From positions 206,206-270,205 of the forward strand of contig JAKQEE010000070.1 of NCBI GenBank assembly GCA_029558635.1: a DNA stretch of 64,000 nt. The letters run 5' to 3'. Positions 38,049 to 46,543 of this stretch are shown piece after piece. The notes beneath the pieces were generated by a model. That model was not told where the DNA came from, made no database searches, and saw only the letters and a program-made list of their open reading frames with translations. A program made the translations under genes and the position numbers. Position 1 is the first letter of the stretch. Every line of letters starts with the position of its first letter. This stretch comes from Pseudomonadota bacterium. Its GTDB lineage: Bacteria > Pseudomonadota > Alphaproteobacteria > Micavibrionales > Micavibrionaceae.

Positions 38049-38258
38049 ATGTTTACATATCTTCTTTATGGTTATTGTCTTTTGGGCGTATTTTATGCGA
38101 TACGCACATCATTTCAATATAAACATCTTGTTTTCTACGAAATTCCAATAATGGGTCTTACAGGATTTGTATTATGGCCTCTGTTAGCGTTGGTTGATGT
38201 ACACTTTTTATGGAGAGATTTGCAAAATAAAAACTTAAAGAAAAAATTAGGTGAGTAA
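38049..38258 (+). CDS. Small membrane protein
   Basis: A 69-residue protein with two hydrophobic segments (about 3-18 and 31-54) and a basic C-terminus. AGCGGAGAAAA precedes the ATG. The galE start lies two bases after its stop, so the two are co-transcribed. Function unknown; it may anchor or assist a polysaccharide enzyme. Confidence 0.6.
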   Translation: MFTYLLYGYCLLGVFYAIRTSFQYKHLVFYEIPIMGLTGFVLWPLLALVDVHFLWRDLQNKNLKKKLGE

Positions 38259-38260
38259 GC

Positions 38261-39238
38261 ATGGCAATCTTAATTACTGGGGGTGCTGGATATATCGGAT
38301 CTCACGTCGTCTATGAATTTCTGGACAAGAGATATGATGTGGTTGTTGTCGATAATCTTTCAACGGGTGTTAGAAGCCTATTGCCAAATGACCTTTCATT
38401 TTATGAGGGGGATGTTGGGAATCAGGATTTAATGGATCGCGTTTTCTTTGACCATGATATTGACACCGTCCTCCATTTTGCGGGCTCGATCATTGTGCCC
38501 GAGTCCGTAGAAAATCCACTAAAATATTATCAGAACAACACCTGTGTCAGTTTAAGCCTATTACAATCTTGCGTAAAATTTAAGGTTAGGAATTTTATTT
38601 TTTCATCAACAGCTTCCGTATACGGAAATAATCCTTTACAGTTGATGAAAGAAGAATACTCTCCTCAACCTGAAAATCCTTATGCCGCATCAAAACTGAT
38701 GACAGAGATGATGATCAAGGATACAGCAAATGCTCATGGGCTCAATTTTGCCATTCTTCGTTATTTCAACGTTGCTGGCGCTGACCCCAAAGGCCGGACA
38801 GGACAAGTTAAAGAAAACGCAACCCACCTGATTAAGGTGGCGTGTGAAACGGCTTTGGGAATGCGCTCATCTATGAATATATATGGCACAGATTACGACA
38901 CCCCCGATGGCACCTGTGTTCGTGACTATATCCATGTCAGTGACCTTGCCAATGCCCATTTGTGCGTTTATGAGCACATGAAAAAGCAGCACGTCAATAA
39001 AATTTACAACTGCGGATATGGTAAGGGATACTCAGTTTTAGATGTTATCAAAGTTGTTGAACAAAGCTCAGGCATCACCCTCAATAAGCTTCCGGTTAGT
39101 CGTAGGGCCGGAGACCCTGTTGCCTTAGTCGCGGATTCAACTTTACTGACAGTCGAAACTGGGTGGAAGCCAATTTATGATAACTTGGATATCATTGTGC
39201 AAACTGCCCTCGGTTGGGAGAAAACGAAAAGCCTTTAA
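38261..39238 (+). CDS. galE: UDP-glucose 4-epimerase
   Basis: A 325-residue extended short-chain dehydrogenase that interconverts UDP-Glc and UDP-Gal (or the N-acetyl forms). The NAD-binding motif is GGAGYIGSH (residues 7-15), the catalytic pair is Ser/Tyr-x3-Lys seen in STASVYG and PYAASK, and the 'NVAGADP' and 'RDYIHVSDLA' family marks are present. It supplies galactose-type donors for the glycosyltransferases nearby. Confidence 0.93.
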   Translation: MAILITGGAGYIGSHVVYEFLDKRYDVVVVDNLSTGVRSLLPNDLSFYEGDVGNQDLMDRVFFDHDIDTVLHFAGSIIVPESVENPLKYYQNNTCVSLSLLQSCVKFKVRNFIFSSTASVYGNNPLQLMKEEYSPQPENPYAASKLMTEMMIKDTANAHGLNFAILRYFNVAGADPKGRTGQVKENATHLIKVACETALGMRSSMNIYGTDYDTPDGTCVRDYIHVSDLANAHLCVYEHMKKQHVNKIYNCGYGKGYSVLDVIKVVEQSSGITLNKLPVSRRAGDPVALVADSTLLTVETGWKPIYDNLDIIVQTALGWEKTKSL

Positions 39239-39249
39239 TAGCGATACAA

Positions 39250-40158
39250 TTAAGCCCTTCTTTTGCCTGTAGCTCGCTCCGCGTGTTGTCTGATATTTTT
39301 CTCGAATGAGAATACGCATCTAAAGATATTCCAAAATATAGAATGATTAGATTTTTCTTCGGACAATAATCTGATATAGATAAGAAAATGTTTAATCCCA
39401 ATACCTTGATACTTAGCTCCTAGAGAGCGAAAATCGTTGACCCCAATTTTTTGACATGCCAATGCATGATAATATTTCATTCGCTCAACTCTTTTCACGA
39501 AATACTCATCTTTCTCCCCCGCAATATCGGATGTCGGAAAATGTGAAATAGAAACATTTGATATGGCCGTGATGGGAATATTATGTTGCTTCAAATTCCA
39601 GAAAAAAGCTTCATGCTCTCTGATTTTAAGAGCATCGTCCCAAGGATAATCAAGCAGCGTTTTTGTCCTGGCAAGAAAAAAATTCAAAACAAAATCATAT
39701 TTTATATGACCTTCAAAATCCTTTCCCCTCTGATAGCTATTAAGATAAAGAATATTATCCTTGACATTCATCATTCCCCTAAATATCAGCTTTTTCTTAC
39801 CGCAATCAAGAACGTTGCCTGCAACAATATGAAAGCCTGTTGAATCCAGAACATCGATAAAAAATTCAATTTTTGTTTCTTCCGTAAATAGAAAATCATC
39901 GTCCAGCAGAAGTACATATGGCGTACTGGCCATACCAACCGCCATATTTCTACCTGCTGACAGCCCTATATCGTATGAAGTGTGTGTGTATTCTGTACCA
40001 TTATCCCAAGCATAATTTATTGGCCTTTTTGAATCATCAATAATTATAACTCTTAAGTGCGGATAGAATTTCCTAATACTTTTATGCAGACAAATAACTT
40101 TTTCTGGGCGCTCAAAAGTTTTTATTATTGCCGTGACCTTCTGTGAAACTTTATCCAT
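39250..40158 (-). CDS. Glycosyltransferase resembling GM2-synthase (GT12-like, GT-A fold)
   Basis: A 302-residue inverting-type GT-A enzyme. The sequence TAIIKTFERPEKV, the 'IIDDS.RP' stretch, LSAGRNMAV, the donor/metal motif LLLDDDFLFTEETK and the NFFLART stretch near residue 180 follow the order seen in vertebrate beta-1,4-GalNAc transferases of ganglioside synthesis. This suggests transfer of GalNAc or a related sugar in beta-1,4 linkage. The family match is from memory of those motifs. The ATG at 40158 overlaps the GT8 gene end by eight bases, and the longer frame is not needed. Confidence 0.75.
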   Translation of the reverse strand: MDKVSQKVTAIIKTFERPEKVICLHKSIRKFYPHLRVIIIDDSKRPINYAWDNGTEYTHTSYDIGLSAGRNMAVGMASTPYVLLLDDDFLFTEETKIEFFIDVLDSTGFHIVAGNVLDCGKKKLIFRGMMNVKDNILYLNSYQRGKDFEGHIKYDFVLNFFLARTKTLLDYPWDDALKIREHEAFFWNLKQHNIPITAISNVSISHFPTSDIAGEKDEYFVKRVERMKYYHALACQKIGVNDFRSLGAKYQGIGIKHFLIYIRLLSEEKSNHSIFWNIFRCVFSFEKNIRQHAERATGKRRA

Positions 40159-41125
40159 GGGCTTTAACAATCCTTCTCTTAAATGACCTAAGAAGAACAT
40201 ACAACGATGGACAATATATATTTATTTGCAATATTATTTTTGAGAAATATGCCTTTAAAACTGGACAAATTGACTTTGCTTGATTAACTGTGAATCCCTT
40301 ATACGGTGTATATTCCAAATATTTGAAATACTCCATCCGCCGCGGATCAATGCACCCCTCTGCCCAAGGCTTTGGGTGTTGGTTAAAATGTATAATTGCA
40401 GGTTTTGATTTTGCATTTAATACGTCCTGCCTTTTGTAGAGTCTGTATTTATCTTTGTATATACCCTCCAAGACAAAGAAAAAACTGTTCCAGTTTAGTG
40501 GTAGAGGTTTCCAGTCCCCCTCACACAAAGCATTCAATACATCTTGATCCTGAAACTGAATATAGCGATTATATTGTTGAATATAAGACACAGCATTATC
40601 TTCAAAACATTTCTCTCGCATTTTCTTAAGATTTAAAAATAATACGCCCCCGTTGAAATAAGGGCTACCCACTTTCATTCCCAGTGACTCTAGGCGATGA
40701 GCGTAAAGCGGTGTAGGCTCTTCTACCGCCTGCAGCATCACATTATCCGCCATGAAAGATTTCCAAACATTCGATATATCCCCACAGACAATTATGTCCG
40801 AATCCAAATAAGCGATCCGATCTATATGAGGTAGTAACGATGGAAGTTTTAATCGAAAATAGGTTGCAATACTGTGCCATTCAGTGTGCAGGGGATACCC
40901 AGAGAAATCATCCAAAGAAAGTTTTACAAATTCAATTTCTGTGTTTTCATGAAGTCCTATAAGCTTCTTCAGGTTATCAATATGACGCTTCTCTAGATCT
41001 TCGTATAAAATATAGATATGAACAGCTATACTGTCATCTACATTCTTTAATAGAGATACGATACTTACAGCCATATGTTGGGCGTAATTATTATCCGAGG
41101 CAAAAGCGACCTGAATAGTTTGCAT
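40151..41125 (-). CDS. Glycosyltransferase family 8
   Basis: A 324-residue retaining GT-A enzyme. Family 8 marks are the DxD motif IAYLDSDIIV (about 100-110), PYFNGGVLFLNL, FQDQDVLN and the late HFNQHPKPW metal/donor site. These enzymes move glucose or galactose from UDP-sugar to lipopolysaccharide or similar acceptors. It lies directly upstream of the GT12-like gene and one base downstream of the DUF115 gene. Confidence 0.9.
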   Translation of the reverse strand: MQTIQVAFASDNNYAQHMAVSIVSLLKNVDDSIAVHIYILYEDLEKRHIDNLKKLIGLHENTEIEFVKLSLDDFSGYPLHTEWHSIATYFRLKLPSLLPHIDRIAYLDSDIIVCGDISNVWKSFMADNVMLQAVEEPTPLYAHRLESLGMKVGSPYFNGGVLFLNLKKMREKCFEDNAVSYIQQYNRYIQFQDQDVLNALCEGDWKPLPLNWNSFFFVLEGIYKDKYRLYKRQDVLNAKSKPAIIHFNQHPKPWAEGCIDPRRMEYFKYLEYTPYKGFTVNQAKSICPVLKAYFSKIILQINIYCPSLYVLLRSFKRRIVKAHG

Positions 41126-41911
41126 TTAGAACAGTCCTTTAAAATCAACTCTTGTGAGGGCCTTTAGCTTCCCGCCAACACCTGCATTATATAAATTTAT
41201 CCCCATAGGCTGTAAAATAGAAGTCGCATACTGGAATGCCTTTTCATTATCTGGGCACGGATTAAAACGCCAATCTTTCATACTCTTTTTCTCGACTTCC
41301 GAGTCAGGGTAAAAATGCATATTTGAGCCAGAAAAATCATTATCAACACCTATAAAATATATATCCTTAAATCCTGCAAAAACAGCCACCTGTAACATTT
41401 GAAGAGCAATTGTATATGTGTGAGCGACAGGTTGGGTTAAATCAAATTGAAAGAAACCTTTGGACATAAATTTTTGCTTACAATGCTCCGTATACATAGA
41501 AAATACCGATAAACTTTTAACATCGTTACGATCCCACGGAATTTCTCCAAAAACACAAATGTGCTCTGCAAAATCTGCAGGCACTGCACGCCCATACTCC
41601 GCATAGGCACCGATATCGCTTAGACCGTAGAACTCTACGTGACGGAGACTTTTGTCCTTTAATAAGAATCCTCGATTAACAGCCATACAATATTCGTCAT
41701 TTAAAGGTGTCAAATCCATTTCATTAATAGATGGCCCCCCTCCCACAATAAAGCAGCGTTTCCCAGAATACTGGCCCTGTTTGATAGAAATTTTCTGCTG
41801 CACAATACTTTCATAAACAAGTCGAGGGGGCCCATATCTTAATCTCAGATAAAGGCGAATTGCCCATAAAGGCAATCGATTTCTAATGAATTTTTTAATT
41901 TCACTTTTCAT
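41126..41911 (-). CDS. DUF115 family protein (MAF/MptE-like)
   Basis: A 261-residue protein with the DUF115 core: RCFIVGGGPSINEMDL near residue 51, a following 'AVNRGFLL' stretch, and 'FKDIYFIGVDNDFSG' near residue 185. Related proteins act in glycan or flagellin glycosylation (motility-associated factor) or as sugar-related transferases. In a polysaccharide locus a glycosyl or phospho-sugar transferase role is likely. The exact reaction is unknown. Confidence 0.75.
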   Translation of the reverse strand: MKSEIKKFIRNRLPLWAIRLYLRLRYGPPRLVYESIVQQKISIKQGQYSGKRCFIVGGGPSINEMDLTPLNDEYCMAVNRGFLLKDKSLRHVEFYGLSDIGAYAEYGRAVPADFAEHICVFGEIPWDRNDVKSLSVFSMYTEHCKQKFMSKGFFQFDLTQPVAHTYTIALQMLQVAVFAGFKDIYFIGVDNDFSGSNMHFYPDSEVEKKSMKDWRFNPCPDNEKAFQYATSILQPMGINLYNAGVGGKLKALTRVDFKGLF

Positions 41912-41952
41912 TGTTTTTCACTGTTAGCCGAGAAGAAATCTGTCAACCATTA

Positions 41953-42696
41953 TCAAAGAATTTCTATTAATGCTTGCTCCGATGAAAAAGCTAAAAACTT
42001 ATATTTGAAATTAAATTTTCTTTGCGCCTCTTCTAATGCACGATACTCTCCATTTTTCCAATTCGGATACCCAATCAACTCGTCAAATAAAATCAAACAT
42101 CCACTCTTTATTTTATCTCCTATATTATTAAATACTATTTCTGCCGCTTCATATGTATCACTATCAATATGAATAAGACGGAGATCGTTTTCATCAACAG
42201 AGTTAATGAATGGCTGGATTGTGTCCGAAAACCATCCCTTTACCAAGGACACATTCTCGTTCACGATGGGGAGATTTCCATTCTGAGAGTAGGCTCCCTT
42301 TGTTGCGTGATGTCCTACCCAATCTTCAGCGAGTCCTTCGAATGAATCAAACCCAAAAAATTTAAATTTGGGGAGGCGCGCAGATATAAAATTAATTGAC
42401 GTCCCGCCCGCAACACCAAACTCAACACACACACCACCTTCATACCTATCATGAATTTTTTTTGAGACATATGCCCACATATCTTCTTTACTTATAAAAA
42501 TCATTGAATGTGGAAGAAACTCCTCTACAAAATCAGCCGACTGCTGAGTTGCACGCTCCCATAATACATTGTGGAGGCTCCGTTTCGGGCTTCTTCTTAC
42601 TCTCCTAGCACCGATATAGGAATCAATATCATCAAGCGAAGATAGAAACTTTCTTAAAATTAACTTTATCAATTTTCTCTCCTTCAAAATATGCAA
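41953..42696 (-). CDS. TylF/MycF-like SAM-dependent methyltransferase
   Basis: A 247-residue protein with a class I methyltransferase fold of the macrocin O-methyltransferase family. Motif I is VEFGVAGGTSINF (about 81), then FFGFDSFEGLAEDW, and the metal/substrate mark 'LIHIDSDTYEA'. These enzymes O-methylate sugars, so it may cap or decorate the glycan. It is AT-rich like the rest of the locus. Confidence 0.85.
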   Translation of the reverse strand: MHILKERKLIKLILRKFLSSLDDIDSYIGARRVRRSPKRSLHNVLWERATQQSADFVEEFLPHSMIFISKEDMWAYVSKKIHDRYEGGVCVEFGVAGGTSINFISARLPKFKFFGFDSFEGLAEDWVGHHATKGAYSQNGNLPIVNENVSLVKGWFSDTIQPFINSVDENDLRLIHIDSDTYEAAEIVFNNIGDKIKSGCLILFDELIGYPNWKNGEYRALEEAQRKFNFKYKFLAFSSEQALIEIL

Positions 42697-42698
42697 TT

Positions 42699-43898
42699 CT
42701 AAGCTCTAAATATTTTTTTTATTTTTCTTACTTGATTTCGGACATAAGGAAATTTCTGAATAATAATCTCCCTAACATTCTTATATTTTAGGAAATCCAA
42801 CGCCATTCGTGCCAATCCAATTTCTTTGCTGCGTCTTTCTTGCCAAATCAAATCAGGAACTCTGGTGTATAGCCAGAGTTTAGCTTTTCTGTTGTCATGA
42901 TATCTTTCGTTATAAAGTACACCTATATCCAGCAAATTAGAGTAAGCTCGTTTATAACTACCAACCATCCTTTCCTCTGAATAATATTTTACCATCCAGT
43001 CCCTAGAGAATTGCCCTATTTCCTTACGAAGGCCTCTATTTTCCGCAAGCTCTCTCAAAATATTTTTTGCATCTTGATATCTCACATTGATGAGAGGGCA
43101 ATCAGTCGTACCAGATAATTGTGACAACACCATTTGAGTTCTAGCATCCATATATGAAAAGGTTGGCTTTCCTAACGCCATACTCTCAAGGGAAGTTGTA
43201 TGAAATCCACCGGTTACAATATCGTCAATGACAATATCACACTCCCCGCGCATTTTATTACAATCGGCAAAAGGTATATTTTCAACCAATCTGTAATCTA
43301 GTTTCCGCTCCCTTTTAAGGCTATCCAGGAAATGAACAACCTCAGGCTTTCCCTTTGTTTCCCAACGCTCTTCATAAGCATGCCTCTTGCTAGATGGGGA
43401 AAAAAAGACAACAGGTTTTTCAGCTTGCTCAAGCTTTGGTGAAAGACTCTCTACTTCAACAATCAAAGGAACAGGGCAAGCATTCGGATAATAAGATTCG
43501 TGAAACTGGGCGACCACCATCTGAGGTATATTGCTACTAACTATAGAATCAACACTTTGCCCTGCTAAAGAAGAAATTGTCATCGGATTACTATGCCAGT
43601 GTATTAGGTGTCGGGCATCTTTTTTCATTGCAGCAAAAAAATCAAACTTAAAGGAATTATCTTTAGATGAAAAATCAAACCAATGGTGAAAATGTAATAT
43701 ATCAGCTTCCCTGATAATATCTTCGCACTCTTCCTTATTCTCATTCCAAAGCAAATCCTCAGGAAAGGTTAATACTCCGTACGCTTTGGCATTTAAGTTA
43801 ATTGATCGCGCCTGAACATCTGTATATTTGTTCAAAGCATTAACAATTCGAATGGGTGAGCCGGCAAGCGGGGTTGCACTAATATGAACCACTTTCAT
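42699..43898 (-). CDS. Glycosyltransferase, GT-B fold (GT4-like)
   Basis: A 399-residue protein that begins VVHISATPLAGSPIRIVNAL, a typical GT4 acceptor-domain start, followed by ADILHFHHWF. The second half contains 'MRGECDIVIDDIVTGGFHTTSLESMALGKPTFSY', the donor-binding glycine/Glu region of GT-B enzymes. The sugar cannot be told. Its stop is two bases from the methyltransferase start, and its own start overlaps the next gene upstream by four. Confidence 0.75.
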   Translation of the reverse strand: MKVVHISATPLAGSPIRIVNALNKYTDVQARSINLNAKAYGVLTFPEDLLWNENKEECEDIIREADILHFHHWFDFSSKDNSFKFDFFAAMKKDARHLIHWHSNPMTISSLAGQSVDSIVSSNIPQMVVAQFHESYYPNACPVPLIVEVESLSPKLEQAEKPVVFFSPSSKRHAYEERWETKGKPEVVHFLDSLKRERKLDYRLVENIPFADCNKMRGECDIVIDDIVTGGFHTTSLESMALGKPTFSYMDARTQMVLSQLSGTTDCPLINVRYQDAKNILRELAENRGLRKEIGQFSRDWMVKYYSEERMVGSYKRAYSNLLDIGVLYNERYHDNRKAKLWLYTRVPDLIWQERRSKEIGLARMALDFLKYKNVREIIIQKFPYVRNQVRKIKKIFRA

Positions 43899-44734
43899 TT
43901 AGCACTCTCTTTTCTAAAATTGGAAAGCGCCAAGAAATAAATATACTTTACAAAGAATCTTGCACTAAAAATATATCCAGTACGAAGTGCCGACTTTTTA
44001 AAGTAATCGAGATAAATTTGGGATTTTTCTTTGGGTAAGATTCCTTTACTCGCAATATTATCCGCAATAACTTTCTCAGTGTTAAGGCAAATAAGACGAC
44101 TTTTTGTTGATGTTAGAGAATTTGTGTGACGCCGGTAAATATATAAATCTTCATCGCAGGTTACGATTTTGAGGCCCTTCCGGTATATACGACTCCAGTA
44201 TTCATAGTCTTCTGCGCAGAACAAATTCACATTATACTCACCAATAGCTTCATATACTTGGCGCGTATAAAGAAAACACGCCCCCACAACATTCCTAAAC
44301 AGCATATCCTTTGGATCTGCGGGCGGGCGAACGCATTCAATATTGCCATTCATATCGCCGACACTATAGCCGCAATAAATGAAATCTGCCGATTTTTCCG
44401 ATAACATATTAACCATTCTTTCAATAGCATTTTCGCGAAACATATTATCATCTGATGTCCATGTCAGAAGCAGTCCTTTAGACACCCTAAACCCCTCATT
44501 AAGAGACGCTGGCAATTTTATGTTTTTAGGATTATCAACAATGCGAATACGATTATCTTTTTCAGCATATTCTTTTATCAGCTCAAGCGTCCCATCAGCC
44601 GAACAATCATTAACAATGATCAGCTCGATATTCCGATATGTCTGACAAAGGCAGCTTTCAATACTATTTTTTATGTGTTTTTCCCCGTTATAGGTTGGGA
44701 GAATAATGGATACCAGCTTAGTTTGCGATGTCAT
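43895..44734 (-). CDS. Glycosyltransferase family 2
   Basis: A 279-residue GT-A enzyme with the standard GT2 start VSIILPTYNGEKHIKNSIES, then IVNDCSADGTLELIKEY and a DxD-like 'WTSDDNMF' near residue 97. Predicted acceptor region 'CAEDYEYWSR' holds the catalytic-base-like 'ED' mark. It makes a glycosidic bond in the repeat unit or primer. It overlaps both neighbours by four bases. Confidence 0.9.
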   Translation of the reverse strand: MTSQTKLVSIILPTYNGEKHIKNSIESCLCQTYRNIELIIVNDCSADGTLELIKEYAEKDNRIRIVDNPKNIKLPASLNEGFRVSKGLLLTWTSDDNMFRENAIERMVNMLSEKSADFIYCGYSVGDMNGNIECVRPPADPKDMLFRNVVGACFLYTRQVYEAIGEYNVNLFCAEDYEYWSRIYRKGLKIVTCDEDLYIYRRHTNSLTSTKSRLICLNTEKVIADNIASKGILPKEKSQIYLDYFKKSALRTGYIFSARFFVKYIYFLALSNFRKESAK

Positions 44735-45453
44735 TTTTCTTTCCCAATCTTTAAAACCATTAGGTAACCACCAATTTTCAAGACTCTCGCTATGGCATAA
44801 ACCAACTCTTTATAACGGGAGTGCTTAAACAAAAAAACGAGAGATGTTTGGGGATCGTACACCTTGTATTCTATCAGTTTAAGGCCCGCCTCTTTAATTT
44901 CCCTTTTTAGATGGTAAAGCTTATTCTCATCAGGATAATTCCATTCTCCTTTTGCCTTTAAATACAGATAGGCAAAGCGATAGTACCAGCTAGAATGATT
45001 AGGGTACGCGATTACCATTGTCCCGTTATCTTTCATTATTCGAGCATTTTCCTTCAAATGCGCAACACGCCCCTCAAAATCAAGATGCTCTATGACGCCA
45101 GAGTTAAAAACCACATCGAATGATTTATCTTCAACTGGTATAGAAAACATATCAGCACAAATTATTTGTACTGGCTGGCCTGCTTTTTCAAAAAGAAGCT
45201 TTGCTTTTTCAAGTACAGCTTGCGAATAATCAAGGATTGTCTTCTTAAATTTTCTATTCAAAAGAAGAGTCGTAATTCCTGAAAAGCTTCCTACTTCTAT
45301 AATTTTATCACCGTCATTACCAATCTTGTTAATATAATCAACAAGATTGACATGCCAGTCTGCAGGGCTACTCATATATGTATTTATATAATAATCAATA
45401 TTGATTGAATCCGCTTGAGCATCCCATATCTTTTTATCATCCTTACTTTGCAT
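44731..45453 (-). CDS. Class I SAM-dependent methyltransferase
   Basis: A 240-residue methyltransferase. Motif I is IIEVGSFSGITTLLL (about 58), the post-I Asp lies in TILDYSQAVLE, and motif IV is 'DVVFNSGVIEHLD'. The fold fits UbiE/COQ5-like small-molecule methylases. The ATG at 45453 overlaps the end of the epimerase gene by 11 bases. Its acceptor is probably a sugar of the same glycan. Confidence 0.8.
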   Translation of the reverse strand: MQSKDDKKIWDAQADSINIDYYINTYMSSPADWHVNLVDYINKIGNDGDKIIEVGSFSGITTLLLNRKFKKTILDYSQAVLEKAKLLFEKAGQPVQIICADMFSIPVEDKSFDVVFNSGVIEHLDFEGRVAHLKENARIMKDNGTMVIAYPNHSSWYYRFAYLYLKAKGEWNYPDENKLYHLKREIKEAGLKLIEYKVYDPQTSLVFLFKHSRYKELVYAIARVLKIGGYLMVLKIGKEK

Positions 45454-46543
45454 TGATAATATCCTCAACGATTTTATGCGCCGCCTTACCATCTCCGTAG
45501 GGGTTTACCCCAGAGGACATATCTTTATAGACAGACTCGTTTGCAATTAAATTCGAGACATAAGAAACGATTTCTTCTTTCTTTCTTCCTACAAGAATAG
45601 CCACTCCTGCTTTTACTCCTTCTGGGCGCTCCGTTTTTTCCCTTAAGATCAAGACTGGAATTCCCAACGAAGGCGCCTCTTCTTGTATTCCACCGGAATC
45701 TGTCAGTATTAGAAATGACGTCTTCATGATCCAAATAAAATCCACATATCCTAAAGGAGAAATAAGCTCGATATTATTAATACCACTTAATTGAGCGTGG
45801 ACAATATCATGAACGTTTGGGTTTGGATGCACAGGATATACTATTGTAAAATCTGGATGTTTTTTACTGATCTCTTTTAACGCATCACAGATATCAAGGA
45901 GGGTATCTCCGAAACTTTCGCGGCGATGGACTGTCACCAATATAATTTTACGTCCTTCAAATTTCTTAAGTGCTGCCGGTGTTTGCACGCGTGCAGCTGT
46001 ATAGAGCAAAGCATCAATAACTGTATTTCCAGTTATATTAATTCGAGATTCAGCATACCCTTCATTCAGAAGATTTTCTTTGGCCACAGAGGTTGGCGCC
46101 CATAATTTTTCAGCACATACATCTGCCATTAGGCGATTACCTTCTTCTGGGTACGGTGAATAAAGATCATAAGTTCTTAATCCCGCTTCGATATGTCCAA
46201 ATTTAATTTTGTTGTAATAGGCCGCCATAGATCCCGCAACAACAGAGGTTGTATCACCTTGCGCAATTAACCAATCAGGCTTTTCTTTTTGAATAACATC
46301 ATTCAAATTAGTAAAAAGATTGGCAAATATTTTAGGAAGCGTCTGGCTTGCATCATCCAAAACGAGCGTATAATCAGAGGATATGTCAAAATTCTCTAGA
46401 ATACCTGCCAACAAACTTGTGTGCTGACCTGTTACACATACAACTGATCTGACGTCGTCAGATCGTCTTTTTAATTCGCGAATAACTGGAGCCATTTTAA
46501 TGGCTTCCGGTCGTGTGCCTATTATGGTGAGAACTTTCTTCAT
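45443..46543 (-). CDS. wecB: UDP-N-acetylglucosamine 2-epimerase (non-hydrolysing)
   Basis: A 366-residue WecB that turns UDP-GlcNAc into UDP-ManNAc. Family marks are GTRPEAIKMAPVI near the N-terminus, QGDTTSV, FGHIEAGLRT, 'NRLMAD', TVHRRESFG and 'DSGGIQEEAPSLGIPVL'. UDP-ManNAc or its oxidised form ManNAcA is a common building block of surface polymers. It shares four bases with the next upstream gene. Confidence 0.95.
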   Translation of the reverse strand: MKKVLTIIGTRPEAIKMAPVIRELKRRSDDVRSVVCVTGQHTSLLAGILENFDISSDYTLVLDDASQTLPKIFANLFTNLNDVIQKEKPDWLIAQGDTTSVVAGSMAAYYNKIKFGHIEAGLRTYDLYSPYPEEGNRLMADVCAEKLWAPTSVAKENLLNEGYAESRINITGNTVIDALLYTAARVQTPAALKKFEGRKIILVTVHRRESFGDTLLDICDALKEISKKHPDFTIVYPVHPNPNVHDIVHAQLSGINNIELISPLGYVDFIWIMKTSFLILTDSGGIQEEAPSLGIPVLILREKTERPEGVKAGVAILVGRKKEEIVSYVSNLIANESVYKDMSSGVNPYGDGKAAHKIVEDIINAK

